26,797 bases of DNA from Ignavibacteriales bacterium (lineage in GTDB: Bacteria > Bacteroidota > Ignavibacteria > Ignavibacteriales > Ignavibacteriaceae), in the NCBI GenBank assembly GCA_020061995.1, contig JAGUXE010000180.1:1-26797 (forward strand), written 5' to 3'. Position 1 is the first letter of the stretch. Every line of letters starts with the position of its first letter. Under the pieces are notes generated by a model. That model made no database searches. It saw only the letters and a list, made by a program, of their open reading frames with translations, and was not told the DNA's origin. Shown here one piece after another: positions 15,680-24,258 of this stretch. The translations under genes were made by a program, and so were the position numbers.

Positions 15680-18600
15680 CTATTTACTCTTGTTCGGGTA
15701 TTTTGGAGGAGTTGGTAATTTTACGGGATTCTTTTTCAAATTTTCTAAAGCTACTTCAATAGCTTTATTTAGTTGTTCATCAACTCCATCATATTCAAGT
15801 GCGGGGTCATTATCAACGAAGATATCAGGATCAACTCCGTAACCTTCCATAATCCAATCTTTACCATCAACATCATAACGTGAAAATTCAGGTCGGTTCA
15901 AAGTCCCACCATCAACAAAAGGTAATGAACCTCTAATTCCAACTACACCGCCCCATGTACGTTTACCGATTGTTGTTCCGATTTTGTAATGTTTAAAACG
16001 GTATGCAAAAATATCACCGTCTGACATTGAGAATTCATCCATCAATAATACTTTTGGTCCGACGTGCATACCACCGGGGTTTGTACCGATAGCGCCGTTA
16101 CGAGCTTTATCAATCATTACTAATTGACGGTTTAATCTTTCGGTAATCATCGGGGAAACATTTCCGCCGCCATTGCCTCTATCATCAATAATCAAAGCTT
16201 CTTTTTTAAGCTGAGGATAGTAGAACTCGGCGAATTTATTTAATCCATTTGGACCCATATCCGGAATATGTAAATATCCGACTTTTCCGTTAGTTGCTTT
16301 GTTTACTTTTTCGATATTTTCTTGAACCCAGTTATAATAAAGAAGTTCACTCTGATCTTCAATCGGAATTATAACATTATCTTTGCTGCCGTCGAGTTTG
16401 GCAGTTGAATTGATTTTAACCGTAACCTGTTTACCGGCTTTACCGATTAGAAGTTGATTAATATCTACAACCGTATTAACCGGAACACCATCAATGGCGG
16501 TGATAAAGTCACCTTCTTTTGCGGTTACGCCAATTTCCGTTAATGGGGAACGGCGGTCTTTGTTCCAATTTTCACCTTTGTAGATTTTTGTAATTTTATA
16601 AAATTTAGATGAAGGATCACGAACAACTTCTGCTCCTAATAATCCGAGTTTAATTCTTTCAGCTTTCGGATATTCACCGCCACCAACGTAGGCATGACCG
16701 ATATTCAATTCGCCAATCATTTCACCGATCACATAAGTTAAATCAATTCGATGATTAACATATTCAAGAAGCTGCGAGTAATTCTTTTTCATCTTCTCCC
16801 AATCAACACCGTGAAGATTTGGGTCGTAGAGGAAGTCTCTCATTTGCCGCCATGATTCATTAAAGATTTGCTTCCATTCTGCATAGCGGTCAAGATTCAT
16901 CTTCATATCAGAAAGATTTAATTTATCTTTTATTTCCAATTTGGCGGATGGTAAATCTACAATTGCATAACTATTCATTTGAGAAACGAGCATTTTTTTA
17001 TTGTCTGCTGAAATTTCGAATCCACCGAAATCACCGATTTCAGTTTCGGTCTGTTTTTCGAAATCATAGAAGAGCAATTTTGATCTTTGATCTTTACTTC
17101 CGTTTCTATTGTAGTATAATTTATTTCCGGCTGAAGTAAGGTTAAAATAATTTGAAGCACTCACAGGAAGTTCAATAACACGGTTTGTTATTCCTTCTAA
17201 ATCAACATTAACAACAACATCCGATGATTTTTTATCATCTTTTGGTTTCTCATCTTCTTTAGCTTTATCTTTTATTGTAACCTCGTCACTCTTCGGTTCG
17301 AATGGTGATTTAGTATCTTGTGCTAAAGCAATCAAATAAATCTTGGACATATCTTGATAGATGTGATTCCATTCAGTCCAACCATAACTTGGAGAAAAAG
17401 TTCTCTGCGAAGTGAAATATAAAAACTTTCCGTCATCACTGAATGCGGGGGAGGTTGAATTATACCAGCCGTCAGTTACCGGAGTTGTTTTTCCACTCTC
17501 AATTGAATAGAGATAAATGCGGGACATTACATCAACTTCAGGTTTAGAGTAGCTAATCCATTTATTATCAGGTGACCATTCGAATGAATTTATTTCCCAT
17601 GCTTCTGCTTCTTCAACTAAAGTAACTTTTTTAGAATCGATATCAACAAATTGCAATTTCTGATTTTTATCATTCCATAATAACTTTTTACTATCGGGTG
17701 ACCAGAGAAGACTGTATTTATAAGTATCAGCACCGGATGTTATTTTTGTTGCTTTTGCAGAACCATCCTGCGGAATAATATAAATTTCATCTTCACCTGA
17801 TTCATCTGAAATAAAAGCAATCCATTTTCCATCAGGTGACCATTTAGAACTTCTTTCATGAACTCCTGAAGTATTAGTTAGATTTCTTGTCGGACCATTC
17901 TTTAACGGAACAGTAAACAACTCACCGCGGGCTCCGAATAAAGCGCGCTTTCCATCGGGAGCTATTTCAAAGTTTGTTACGCTTTTGCTTACATCAATCA
18001 TTCCGCCTCTTCCGGAAACAAAATCTGCATCAATGGAGATTGAATGTTTTGTAACTTTTTCGGTTGCAAAATCGACTGAATAAATATATCCGCCGTTTTC
18101 AAATACAATTGATTTATCGCCAAGAGAAGGGAACTTAACATCGAAATCTTTAAAGTCTGTAAGTTTTTTGGTCTCTTTAGATTTTAAATCATAAGAGAAA
18201 AGATTTAATCTGCTATCTCTATCAGAGATGAAATAAATCTTATCACCAGCCCACATTGGAAAAATATCTTGAGCCGGATTATTAGTTATTTTTTCTGTTT
18301 TCTTTGTTTTAAAATCATAAATCGAAATATCATCTGCTTGACCGCCGCGATATCTTTTCCATGTTCTGAATTCACGGAACATTCTGTTGTAAGCTAACTT
18401 ACTTCCATCAGGAGAAAAACTATTAAAGCCGCCACGGGGTAATGGAACCTGGACAGGATCACCACCATTGATGGAAACGGTGAAGAGTTTTCCCTTCATA
18501 TCGTTGAATTCCCATCCGCGTGTTCGGTAAACAATTGTTGAATTATCTTTCCATCCTGTAACAATATTATTTGGTCCCATTCGATCGGATACATCATCTC

Positions 18601-18928
18601 TCCCTAAAGTTGGGGTGAATGTTAATCGTTTTGGAATTCCACCTTCTGCGGGAATAAGATAAACTTCAGTGTTTCCGTCATACTGTCCGGTGAATGCTAT
18701 ATGTTTACCATCAGGAGAAAACTTTGCAAATAATTCTGTCCCGATATCGTTTGTCAACTTTCTTGCTGTTCCCCCTTTTGCATCAACAGAATACAAATCG
18801 CCTGCATAAGTGAACACGATTGTATTATTGTTCATGGTTGGGAATCTTAGTAATCTCATTTCTTTTTGTGCGTGAGCAATTGAAAGTGAGATCACAAAAG
18901 TGAAAGTTAGAAATAAGAGTCTCTTCAT
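15680..18928 (-). CDS. Secreted tricorn-type S41 peptidase with beta-propeller repeats
   Basis: A 1082-residue exported protease resembling archaeal tricorn protease. A signal peptide (MKRLLFLTFTFVISLSIAHA) leads into a long TolB/PD40-type beta-propeller region (about 25-545) with repeated FSPDGKHIAF, WSPDGKWIAF and WSPDNKWISY units. A Lys/Asp-rich linker follows (about 550-580), then a second domain (about 585-750), a PDZ domain (about 760-860, GDFITAIDGVPVN) and the S41 catalytic domain (about 865-1060). Catalytic positions fit tricorn closely: His745 in LNIGHAYVGG, Ser969 in SMSDGD, Glu1028 in MEGYGVDP (tricorn H746, S965, E1023). It probably degrades peptides in the periplasm. The start ATG has AAGGAAAAG upstream. 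It is transcribed alone, divergently from the lipoprotein gene. Confidence 0.92.
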   Translation of the reverse strand: MKRLLFLTFTFVISLSIAHAQKEMRLLRFPTMNNNTIVFTYAGDLYSVDAKGGTARKLTNDIGTELFAKFSPDGKHIAFTGQYDGNTEVYLIPAEGGIPKRLTFTPTLGRDDVSDRMGPNNIVTGWKDNSTIVYRTRGWEFNDMKGKLFTVSINGGDPVQVPLPRGGFNSFSPDGSKLAYNRMFREFRTWKRYRGGQADDISIYDFKTKKTEKITNNPAQDIFPMWAGDKIYFISDRDSRLNLFSYDLKSKETKKLTDFKDFDVKFPSLGDKSIVFENGGYIYSVDFATEKVTKHSISIDADFVSGRGGMIDVSKSVTNFEIAPDGKRALFGARGELFTVPLKNGPTRNLTNTSGVHERSSKWSPDGKWIAFISDESGEDEIYIIPQDGSAKATKITSGADTYKYSLLWSPDSKKLLWNDKNQKLQFVDIDSKKVTLVEEAEAWEINSFEWSPDNKWISYSKPEVDVMSRIYLYSIESGKTTPVTDGWYNSTSPAFSDDGKFLYFTSQRTFSPSYGWTEWNHIYQDMSKIYLIALAQDTKSPFEPKSDEVTIKDKAKEDEKPKDDKKSSDVVVNVDLEGITNRVIELPVSASNYFNLTSAGNKLYYNRNGSKDQRSKLLFYDFEKQTETEIGDFGGFEISADNKKMLVSQMNSYAIVDLPSAKLEIKDKLNLSDMKMNLDRYAEWKQIFNESWRQMRDFLYDPNLHGVDWEKMKKNYSQLLEYVNHRIDLTYVIGEMIGELNIGHAYVGGGEYPKAERIKLGLLGAEVVRDPSSKFYKITKIYKGENWNKDRRSPLTEIGVTAKEGDFITAIDGVPVNTVVDINQLLIGKAGKQVTVKINSTAKLDGSKDNVIIPIEDQSELLYYNWVQENIEKVNKATNGKVGYLHIPDMGPNGLNKFAEFYYPQLKKEALIIDDRGNGGGNVSPMITERLNRQLVMIDKARNGAIGTNPGGMHVGPKVLLMDEFSMSDGDIFAYRFKHYKIGTTIGKRTWGGVVGIRGSLPFVDGGTLNRPEFSRYDVDGKDWIMEGYGVDPDIFVDNDPALEYDGVDEQLNKAIEVALENLKKNPVKLPTPPKYPNKSK

Positions 18929-19095
18929 AACCGTCTTTTCCTTTTTTGTTTTGAATAATGGCTAAATAATAATAAAAATTTATTCATTTGAGTTTAAAAT
19001 AGTGATAAGTGGAGGAATAATTATTCAAATAAGAATTTCTCATGCAAAATATGACTTTTACCAATTTTATTAATAGAATAACAGAAACTCCATAC

Positions 19096-19126
19096 TTGAC
19101 TATAAAGTCAATAGAAACTAACTTTG
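19096..19126 (+). promoter_or_regulatory. Bacteroidota-type promoter candidate for the lipoprotein gene
   Basis: TTG (19096-19098) and TAACTTTG (19119-19126) are separated by 20 nt, matching the Bacteroidota -33/-7 arrangement TTG and TAnnTTTG. The spacing is the same as in the tRNA promoter at 23438. The start codon follows 25 nt after. A 6-bp inverted repeat TTGACT/AGTCAA (19096-19111) overlaps the -33 element and could be an operator. Confidence 0.45.
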
Positions 19127-19151
19127 ATTCATAATATTTAATGAGTTAAAA

Positions 19152-20591
19152 ATGATAGCGCAACTGATAAATTCTTCGCAAAGTTATAAAATTTTTATTA
19201 TAATAACTTTCGTTACCCTTTTTCTGGTGAGCAGCTGTAAAGCTCCTAACGAACCGACGACACCAACAGGTACAACACCGGATTCATTAAATAATATAAG
19301 TATTAACGGCTCAGTCTTCGATGCCTCAACAAATTCACCGATTGATAGTGCATTAATTACTATAAATTACTCAGTCGGTAAACAGACGTTATATACTACA
19401 TCTCAAGGCTTGTTTACAACATCATTTACATTAGATACAAATCGTACAATTACGATTACTATAACGAAGAGTGGTTATCAGAATGATACGACAACCTTCT
19501 TCGCACTTATGAATAAAATTTATAATCTATCGGCAATTAAATTACAAAGATCATCGGTGATTAATCCCTCAGATTCAACAAAAGGAACAGGCTATGCTTC
19601 ATCAATTTACCTTCTGTCGCAATCATCATCAAGCTTAGGTGTAAGAGGTGCGGGTTCATTAGAAACGGGGCGGATTACATTTGAAGTACTTGATTCAACC
19701 GGTGTTCCAATAGATACCGCACATAAAGTTCTTGTAAATTTCAGATTTGGCGGAAGACCAAATGGTGGTGAATATCTTCATACAAATTCGGAATATACTG
19801 ACACTGCCGGTAGAGTCTCCGTTTATCTAACAAGCGGAACAATAGCAGGGGTTGTCCAAATAATTGCTGATTTTAATATAAATGGTAGAACTATTTTTTC
19901 TCAACCGGTTAACTACGCAATCCATGGCGGTTTACCAGATTTAACACATTTTGGATTAGCCCCAGCAAAACTTAACATCCCGGGCTATAACATAAATGGA
20001 GTTGAAGATGCAATTACAGCTATCTTAGGGGACAAATATGCCAATCCTGTGCGTCCGGGAACTTCAGCTTACTTTACAACTGATGGTGGTATAATTCAAG
20101 GCTCCGCAGTGACTGATGAAATGGGAAACGCTACAGCTATTCTAGTTTCTTCTGATCCTAGACCTAATCATATCTTTTTAGGTCCGGGATTTGCAACAGT
20201 AACTGCTTCAACTATTAACGAAAATAATGCAATAATTTCCAAAGACGTACTTGTCCTTTTTTCGGGTATACCTCAAATTCAAGTATCACCTACAACCTTT
20301 GATATTCCGAATAATGGTTCTCAAATATTTAATTATATTGTTAGTGATCAAAATTCAAACCCTCTTTCTCAAGGACAAACAATTACTGTCCTTGTTGAAG
20401 GTGAAAACGTTGAGGGAAGAGGGGATGTGAGTATTAATCTTCCTGATACACAAAGTCCGAGTTGGACTTTCTTCTCATTTTCTATTGTCGATAAAGATAC
20501 TGCTAATGTTTCACGATCTGTAGATGTCACTATTTCAACGACAGGTCCTAACGGGCAGGCTAAATTATCATTTGGCGGAATTGTAAGATAA
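19152..20591 (+). CDS. Lipoprotein with carboxypeptidase-regulatory-like and Ig-like (Big_1-type) domains
   Basis: A 479-residue surface or periplasmic lipoprotein of unknown function. The lipobox is LVSSC with Cys29, followed by a Pro/Thr-rich spacer. Residues about 48-132 look like a carboxypeptidase regulatory-like fold (ISINGSVFDASTNSPIDSALITI, then ITKSGYQNDT). Then come three Ig-like modules of the invasin/Big_1 style (about 165-258, 262-372, 375-479), with the typical pattern GVPIDTAHKVLVNF, then TDTAGRVSVYLTSG and a GxAxVxA-like strand. Such proteins usually serve as adhesins or structural surface parts, but no binding site can be seen. Transcription is divergent from the protease. 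The stop codon is one base from the stop of the convergent trmH gene. Confidence 0.8.
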   Translation: MIAQLINSSQSYKIFIIITFVTLFLVSSCKAPNEPTTPTGTTPDSLNNISINGSVFDASTNSPIDSALITINYSVGKQTLYTTSQGLFTTSFTLDTNRTITITITKSGYQNDTTTFFALMNKIYNLSAIKLQRSSVINPSDSTKGTGYASSIYLLSQSSSSLGVRGAGSLETGRITFEVLDSTGVPIDTAHKVLVNFRFGGRPNGGEYLHTNSEYTDTAGRVSVYLTSGTIAGVVQIIADFNINGRTIFSQPVNYAIHGGLPDLTHFGLAPAKLNIPGYNINGVEDAITAILGDKYANPVRPGTSAYFTTDGGIIQGSAVTDEMGNATAILVSSDPRPNHIFLGPGFATVTASTINENNAIISKDVLVLFSGIPQIQVSPTTFDIPNNGSQIFNYIVSDQNSNPLSQGQTITVLVEGENVEGRGDVSINLPDTQSPSWTFFSFSIVDKDTANVSRSVDVTISTTGPNGQAKLSFGGIVR

Positions 20592-20592
20592 A

Positions 20593-21369
20593 TTATTTCG
20601 TAAATTCGGAAAAAAGTATTGATGAAGCGGAAGCCACATTTAGTGATTCCGCTTTTCCTTTTTTAGGGATTGAAATTTTTGAGTCAGCTAAATTTTTTAA
20701 CTCTATTGATGCTCCGTGTGCTTCATTGTGCAGACAGAGAATAAATTTTCCGCTTTTATTAAAAGTGTAAATGTTTTCCCCCTCAAGGGTGGAAATCAAA
20801 ATCTTATATCCTTCCTTTTTCATTTCAGAAAAGAAAAAAGATTCATCCACATGTTCAAAAACATTTAGATGGAAGAGGGAACCCATTGTTGCACGAATAA
20901 CTTTAGGATTGTATAACTCAACACAATTTGAGTTCATAAAAACATCTGAAATATTGAACCAATCAGCATTACGAATTATTGTCCCGAGATTGCCCGGATC
21001 AGAAATTGAATCGAGATAAATCGCAAGATTTCTATCACTTTTAAAAAAATCTTTTAAGGATGATTTTGAAAACTCTTTTTTATTTTTGAATACTGATGAA
21101 ATTCCCTGAGGAGTTTCGGTATCAGAAAGTTTTTTAAAATCAATATCTGTTACTTCTTTGAGTGTTAGATTTTTGGATTGAAGGTCAGCAACATAAGCTT
21201 CAGAACTTTTAATAAATGCTGTTGAAACAAAAACAACTTCAGGTAAGTGTCCGGATAAGATTGCTTCGTCAATCGACTTCTTTCCTTCAACCATGAATTT
21301 TCTTTCGGCTGAACGATATTTTTTTTGGAGCAATGATGAATAATATTTCAATTCATTTTTAGAAATCAT
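20593..21369 (-). CDS. TrmH/SpoU-family RNA 2'-O-methyltransferase
   Basis: A 258-residue SPOUT methyltransferase that uses S-adenosylmethionine to methylate a ribose 2'-hydroxyl in tRNA or rRNA. The N-terminal substrate-binding part (about 1-100) contains KKYRSAERKFMVEGKKSIDEA, as in the RlmB/YsgA-like branch. The knotted catalytic domain shows motif 1 SDPGNLGTIIRNADWF (about 117-132), motif 2 as CLHNEAHGAS and motif 3 IPKKGKAESLNVASASSIL (about 234-252). Motif 2 normally reads GNEGxG; here it is HNEAHG, a modest deviation. The exact target nucleotide cannot be told. The start overlaps the stop of the upstream DUF971 gene (ATGA at 21366-21369), so the pair is co-translated. Confidence 0.9.
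   Translation of the reverse strand: MISKNELKYYSSLLQKKYRSAERKFMVEGKKSIDEAILSGHLPEVVFVSTAFIKSSEAYVADLQSKNLTLKEVTDIDFKKLSDTETPQGISSVFKNKKEFSKSSLKDFFKSDRNLAIYLDSISDPGNLGTIIRNADWFNISDVFMNSNCVELYNPKVIRATMGSLFHLNVFEHVDESFFFSEMKKEGYKILISTLEGENIYTFNKSGKFILCLHNEAHGASIELKNLADSKISIPKKGKAESLNVASASSILFSEFTK
20625..20664 (+). terminator. Terminator of the lipoprotein gene, inside the antisense trmH gene
   Basis: On the plus strand AAGCGGAA (20625-20632) pairs with TTCCGCTT (20647-20654), followed by TTCCTTTTTT, a normal intrinsic terminator 34 nt after the lipoprotein stop. The same bases encode the conserved motif 3 of the trmH gene on the other strand. Confidence 0.5.
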
Positions 21370-21704
21370 AACAGAGTATCATACTTTTGTTGTGTATTTG
21401 AGTTCTGGTCTTTATCTAACTGAAGAAGATATTCCCATGAATAAATTCCGGTATCATGTCCATCTTTCCATGTTATTAGAATTGCATATTCTCCGACAAG
21501 TTTTATCCCTTTTATCTCGTACATTCCCGGTAATACCATTGTAAGTTTCGGCGGACGGTATGTATGGAGTAGAATAGTTTCACCTTTACAACCTGCGCAT
21601 GGACATTCATCGCGCAAATATTTAAGTTGAATTGATGTAGATGAATCATCACCCCAAGAGATATTCAATTTTGAGTCATTAACTTTGATTTGTTTCGGTC
21701 GCAT
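21366..21704 (-). CDS. DUF971 (GBBH-like N-terminal domain) protein
   Basis: A 112-residue protein of the DUF971 family, a fold also found at the N-terminus of gamma-butyrobetaine hydroxylase and fused to or near Mrp/ApbC-type iron-sulfur proteins. The family core is present: LKYLRDECPCAGCKGE with Cys34, Cys36 and Cys39 (a probable metal site), then GMYEIKGIKLVGEYAILITWKDGHDTGIYSWEYL, the most conserved stretch. The last 20 residues are polar and poorly conserved. It is the first gene of a two-gene minus-strand operon with trmH. TATATTTG on the minus strand (21732-21739), 27 nt before the ATG, fits a Bacteroidota -7 box, but no good -33 box is seen. Confidence 0.9.
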   Translation of the reverse strand: MRPKQIKVNDSKLNISWGDDSSTSIQLKYLRDECPCAGCKGETILLHTYRPPKLTMVLPGMYEIKGIKLVGEYAILITWKDGHDTGIYSWEYLLQLDKDQNSNTQQKYDTLL

Positions 21705-22130
21705 TTTCCAAAATATTTGTTGATATATCTACAAATATATATTAAAAGAAATAAGAAAGAGAATAAAATCCGTAATGAAGAAATTGTGGTTATAAATACA
21801 CTGAGGAGAATGCCCGAGATCTTTGTTAATAAATTAAATTATGTTTTTTGAATCAAATCTCACTATATTTTTAGTGCTGATTCAGAAATGTTTTAGTTTA
21901 TTTCAAGATTTAAGTCGAAAAGGATCCATAAAGTTCACAAAGATAATGCAAACTATAATTTATAATATTCTCGATAAGAATTATAAAAACGATTCGAATG
22001 TAAGAAGTAGCGCAATGCGCAAAAAAAGTTTATCCAAAGTCGCTCTATTAATACGACCCTCATTCAATAGTCTAGTCGACCATAATACTTCCGTTATCTG
22101 ATTAAACAATTATATCACATCTAACAAACA
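21705..22130. other. 426-nt intergenic region without a supported gene
   Basis: This AT-rich stretch separates the divergent DUF971 and CorC-type genes. It contains the possible minus-strand -7 box at 21732-21739 and a short 11-nt palindrome GCGCAATGCGC near 22010-22020. An 86-codon open frame (21841-22101) has no ribosome-binding site, signal or recognisable pattern, and I do not accept it. Nothing else is visible. Confidence 0.5.
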
Positions 22131-23435
22131 ATGATACTTACTTTAACCATACTAATATTAATAATAATTGCCGGATTTTTTACTGCCGCTGAAGTTGCAC
22201 TCAGCAGTATCAATAAAGATGATCTGGATGATGCTGAGGCAAATATTTCTCCTGATACAAAACATCAACTGGAAAGAATATTAAACGATCTTGATAGACT
22301 TCATGCAATTACACAAATCGGTATTTCAATTTCTCTGATCTCGGTTACAGCAGCCGTGATTTTGCTTGGTGAAGAAATTGCTGACGAAATTTTATTGGCC
22401 GGATTTTCAATTCCATTTCAGATAGTTGGTTTAATTGCTCTAGTTTTTGTCTATTGGATATTCGGTCTTCTGATTCCAAAAGGGATTGGAAAAAAATATG
22501 CATATGACATTTCTGAATCAATTGCTGGTTTTTATGTAGCACTCTTTTATATTCTTCACTATCCGGTTGAAATTATTATTGGTATCGCAAATTTCTTATT
22601 AAAGCCGTTTAAGATTAAAACAAGTTTCTCTTATTTCAATAAATCAGAAGATGAGCTGCGGGCTTTAATTACTGAGGGGTTGAAGCATGGTGCTATCAAC
22701 AAAACCGAGCATGAAATATTGCAAAATGTTTTCGAGTTTAATGATTTACGGGCAAATGAAATTATGGTTCCGCGCACCGAAATGTCGGGGGTTGAACTTT
22801 CAGATAACGATGAAGAAATGCTTAATGAGATATTAAAGAATGGGCATTCTATGGTTCCTGTTTATCAAGATTCATTCGATAATATATTGGGCATTATACA
22901 TACAAAAGACATTTTTAGAGCATTAGCTGAGAAGCGTCAATTAAATATTCGTTCGATGATTCGTCCTGCATATTTTGTTCCTGAAACAAAATTAATATCT
23001 GAAATATTAAAAGATATGCAGACACGAGGTATTCGTTTAACAATTATAACAGATGAATATGGGGGAACCGAAGGAGTTCTGACCCTTGAAGATATTATGA
23101 GCGAAATTGTTGGAGAAATAGGTAAAGAAGGTGAAGTAAAAGTATTAGATTATAGTAAATTACCTGATGGTTCTTATGTAATTTTCGGATCGATGACAGT
23201 TGATGATTTTAATGAGAACTTTAATCTTTCTCTCCCTTTTTCTGAAGAATATACAACCATTGCAGGATTTATAGCTTTTAATTCAGGAAAAATTCTGAAT
23301 CCCGGCGAAAAAGTAGATTATGGGGATTTAGAGATTGAGTTAATCAAAAAGATCAAACAAAAAATGATACAATTTAGATTCAGAAGTAAAACCGGAGAAT
23401 TTCACGAAATAGTGAAATTAGAAAAAGAAAGATAA
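22131..23435 (+). CDS. CNNM/CorC (HlyC) family membrane protein with CBS pair
   Basis: A 434-residue inner-membrane protein of the 'hemolysin family', now thought to be Mg2+/Co2+ exporters or homeostasis factors related to CNNM. The DUF21/CNNM transmembrane domain covers about 1-190 (AGFFTAAEVALSSINKDDL at about 14-32, then three more hydrophobic segments). A CBS-domain pair follows (about 205-335): MVPRTEMSGVELS, SMVPVYQDSFDNILGIIHTKD, then TIITDEYGGTEGVLTLEDIMSEIVGEI. The C-terminal CorC_HlyC transporter-associated domain is at about 345-430. The CBS pair probably binds nucleotide and controls transport. The gene stands alone; there is no Shine-Dalgarno, and the next gene is the tRNA 48 nt downstream. 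Confidence 0.92.
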   Translation: MILTLTILILIIIAGFFTAAEVALSSINKDDLDDAEANISPDTKHQLERILNDLDRLHAITQIGISISLISVTAAVILLGEEIADEILLAGFSIPFQIVGLIALVFVYWIFGLLIPKGIGKKYAYDISESIAGFYVALFYILHYPVEIIIGIANFLLKPFKIKTSFSYFNKSEDELRALITEGLKHGAINKTEHEILQNVFEFNDLRANEIMVPRTEMSGVELSDNDEEMLNEILKNGHSMVPVYQDSFDNILGIIHTKDIFRALAEKRQLNIRSMIRPAYFVPETKLISEILKDMQTRGIRLTIITDEYGGTEGVLTLEDIMSEIVGEIGKEGEVKVLDYSKLPDGSYVIFGSMTVDDFNENFNLSLPFSEEYTTIAGFIAFNSGKILNPGEKVDYGDLEIELIKKIKQKMIQFRFRSKTGEFHEIVKLEKER

Positions 23436-23437
23436 AA

Positions 23438-23469
23438 TTTGCGCAAAATAGAAACAGATGTTATATTTG
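23438..23469 (+). promoter_or_regulatory. Bacteroidota-type promoter of the tRNA-Thr gene
   Basis: TTTG (23438-23441) and TATATTTG (23462-23469) match the Bacteroidota -33 and -7 elements (TTTG and TAnnTTTG) exactly, with 20 nt between. The mature tRNA begins 14 nt after the -7 box. The -33 box begins just after the stop codon of the CorC-type gene. Confidence 0.6.
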
Positions 23470-23483
23470 AAATCTAAAAATAT

Positions 23484-23556
23484 GCTGGCTTAGCTCAGTT
23501 GGTAGAGCAGCTGATTTGTAATCAGCAGGTCGCGGGTTCGAGTCCCATAGCCAGCT
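23484..23556 (+). tRNA. tRNA-Thr (anticodon TGT)
   Basis: A full cloverleaf can be drawn. The acceptor stem GCTGGCT (23484-23490) pairs with AGCCAGC (23549-23555), with a T discriminator base. The D arm is TAGCTCAGTTGGTAGAGCA. The anticodon stem GCTGA/TCAGC encloses the loop TTTGTAA, giving anticodon TGT, which reads ACA threonine codons. The T loop is TTCGAGT; the outer T-stem pairs are imperfect (one C-A and one G-T). The 3' CCA is not encoded. The last 25 nt of the gene plus 10 nt beyond are repeated, diverged, at 24690-24724. Confidence 0.97.
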
Positions 23557-23566
23557 CAACGAAAAG
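23532..23566 (+). other. Candidate attL: tRNA-Thr 3' end
   Basis: This 35-nt segment, the tRNA T-arm and acceptor end plus 10 nt downstream, is matched at 29 of 35 positions by 24690-24724, starting with 12 identical bases (GCGGGTTCGAGT). A tyrosine recombinase gene lies between the two. tRNA 3' ends are the common target of such integrases, so this is the likely attachment site on the gene side. Confidence 0.5.
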
Positions 23567-23597
23567 TGTGAAAATTAAATGTTTTCACACTTTTTTT
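23562..23597 (+). terminator. Intrinsic terminator of the tRNA transcript
   Basis: AAAAGTGTGAAAA (23562-23574) pairs perfectly with TTTTCACACTTTT (23582-23594) around a 7-nt loop, and the T-run continues to 23597. It begins six bases after the tRNA. Confidence 0.85.
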
Positions 23598-23691
23598 GTT
23601 TTAAAGTGTTCAGAATGCTCACTGAAAACGGTCTATTCGTGCCTAACTAAATCTCATTTCTCTGTCAAATTCTCTCTCAAGTTTTAAGTGC

Positions 23692-24246
23692 TTAAAGACT
23701 GTTAAGTTTTGAATCGATTTCTTGAGTTGCTTTATTGATATTTGTATGAATATAAAACTGTTCGGTTGTGCGAATGGATGTGTGACGCATAAATGATTTT
23801 AGGGTAAATGGACTTACACCTTTCTCAGCTAATTGACTCCCCCTCGTTTTTCGAAGTAAGTGAATGTTGTATTTTAAATTCAATCGATGCATGCTTCGAG
23901 CCCAAAAACTTTTTATTACATCATAAGTTAAGTTTGGAAAGAAGAGATTATTCCCTCCGGGCTCTAATGTAAGTAAAAATTCATATAGGTCATTCGGCAT
24001 CGATATAGTATCAAATCTTTTTCCCTTAGCATTGTTTATAAAAACTAATCTTTTTCGGAGATCAAAAGATTTGCCAGTAAGAGTAATTAGTTCACTGGCT
24101 CTTAAGGCTGCGAGGTATTTAATTTTTGCAATGGTAAAATGTTCTACATTGGTTTTTTGTAAGTCATCGAAAATTAGTTTTAGGTCTTCCGGGGTAATTA
24201 TTGTTACTTCTGGTTTCTCGGATTTTTTGTGAGTAATCGGATACAT
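23692..24246 (-). CDS. Tyrosine recombinase (integrase), N-terminally truncated catalytic domain
   Basis: A 184-residue site-specific recombinase of the phage-integrase family. The catalytic residues are all present in order: Arg49 (LRASELITL), Lys74 in the beta hairpin (NNAKGK), His129-x-x-Arg132 (HLLRKTRG), His155 (MRHTS) and the nucleophile Tyr165 (EQFYIH). The core-binding SAM-like N-terminal domain of about 100 residues is missing. The protein begins at the linker (ITHKKSEKPEVTIITPEDLKLIF), with an in-frame stop two codons before the ATG, so this is most likely a remnant of a larger gene. It is transcribed toward tRNA-Thr, between the tRNA 3' end and its diverged copy at 24690. A decayed integrative element is the simplest reading. 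Confidence 0.8.
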   Translation of the reverse strand: MYPITHKKSEKPEVTIITPEDLKLIFDDLQKTNVEHFTIAKIKYLAALRASELITLTGKSFDLRKRLVFINNAKGKRFDTISMPNDLYEFLLTLEPGGNNLFFPNLTYDVIKSFWARSMHRLNLKYNIHLLRKTRGSQLAEKGVSPFTLKSFMRHTSIRTTEQFYIHTNINKATQEIDSKLNSL

Positions 24247-24258
24247 GAATTATATCTT

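Noticed and set aside
21841..22101. 86-codon open frame in the gap before the CorC-type gene
   Set aside because: No ribosome-binding site, AT-driven composition, no signal or domain pattern.
23499..23687. 62-codon open frame starting within tRNA-Thr
   Set aside because: It begins inside the tRNA and crosses its terminator; it is a by-product of the tRNA sequence.
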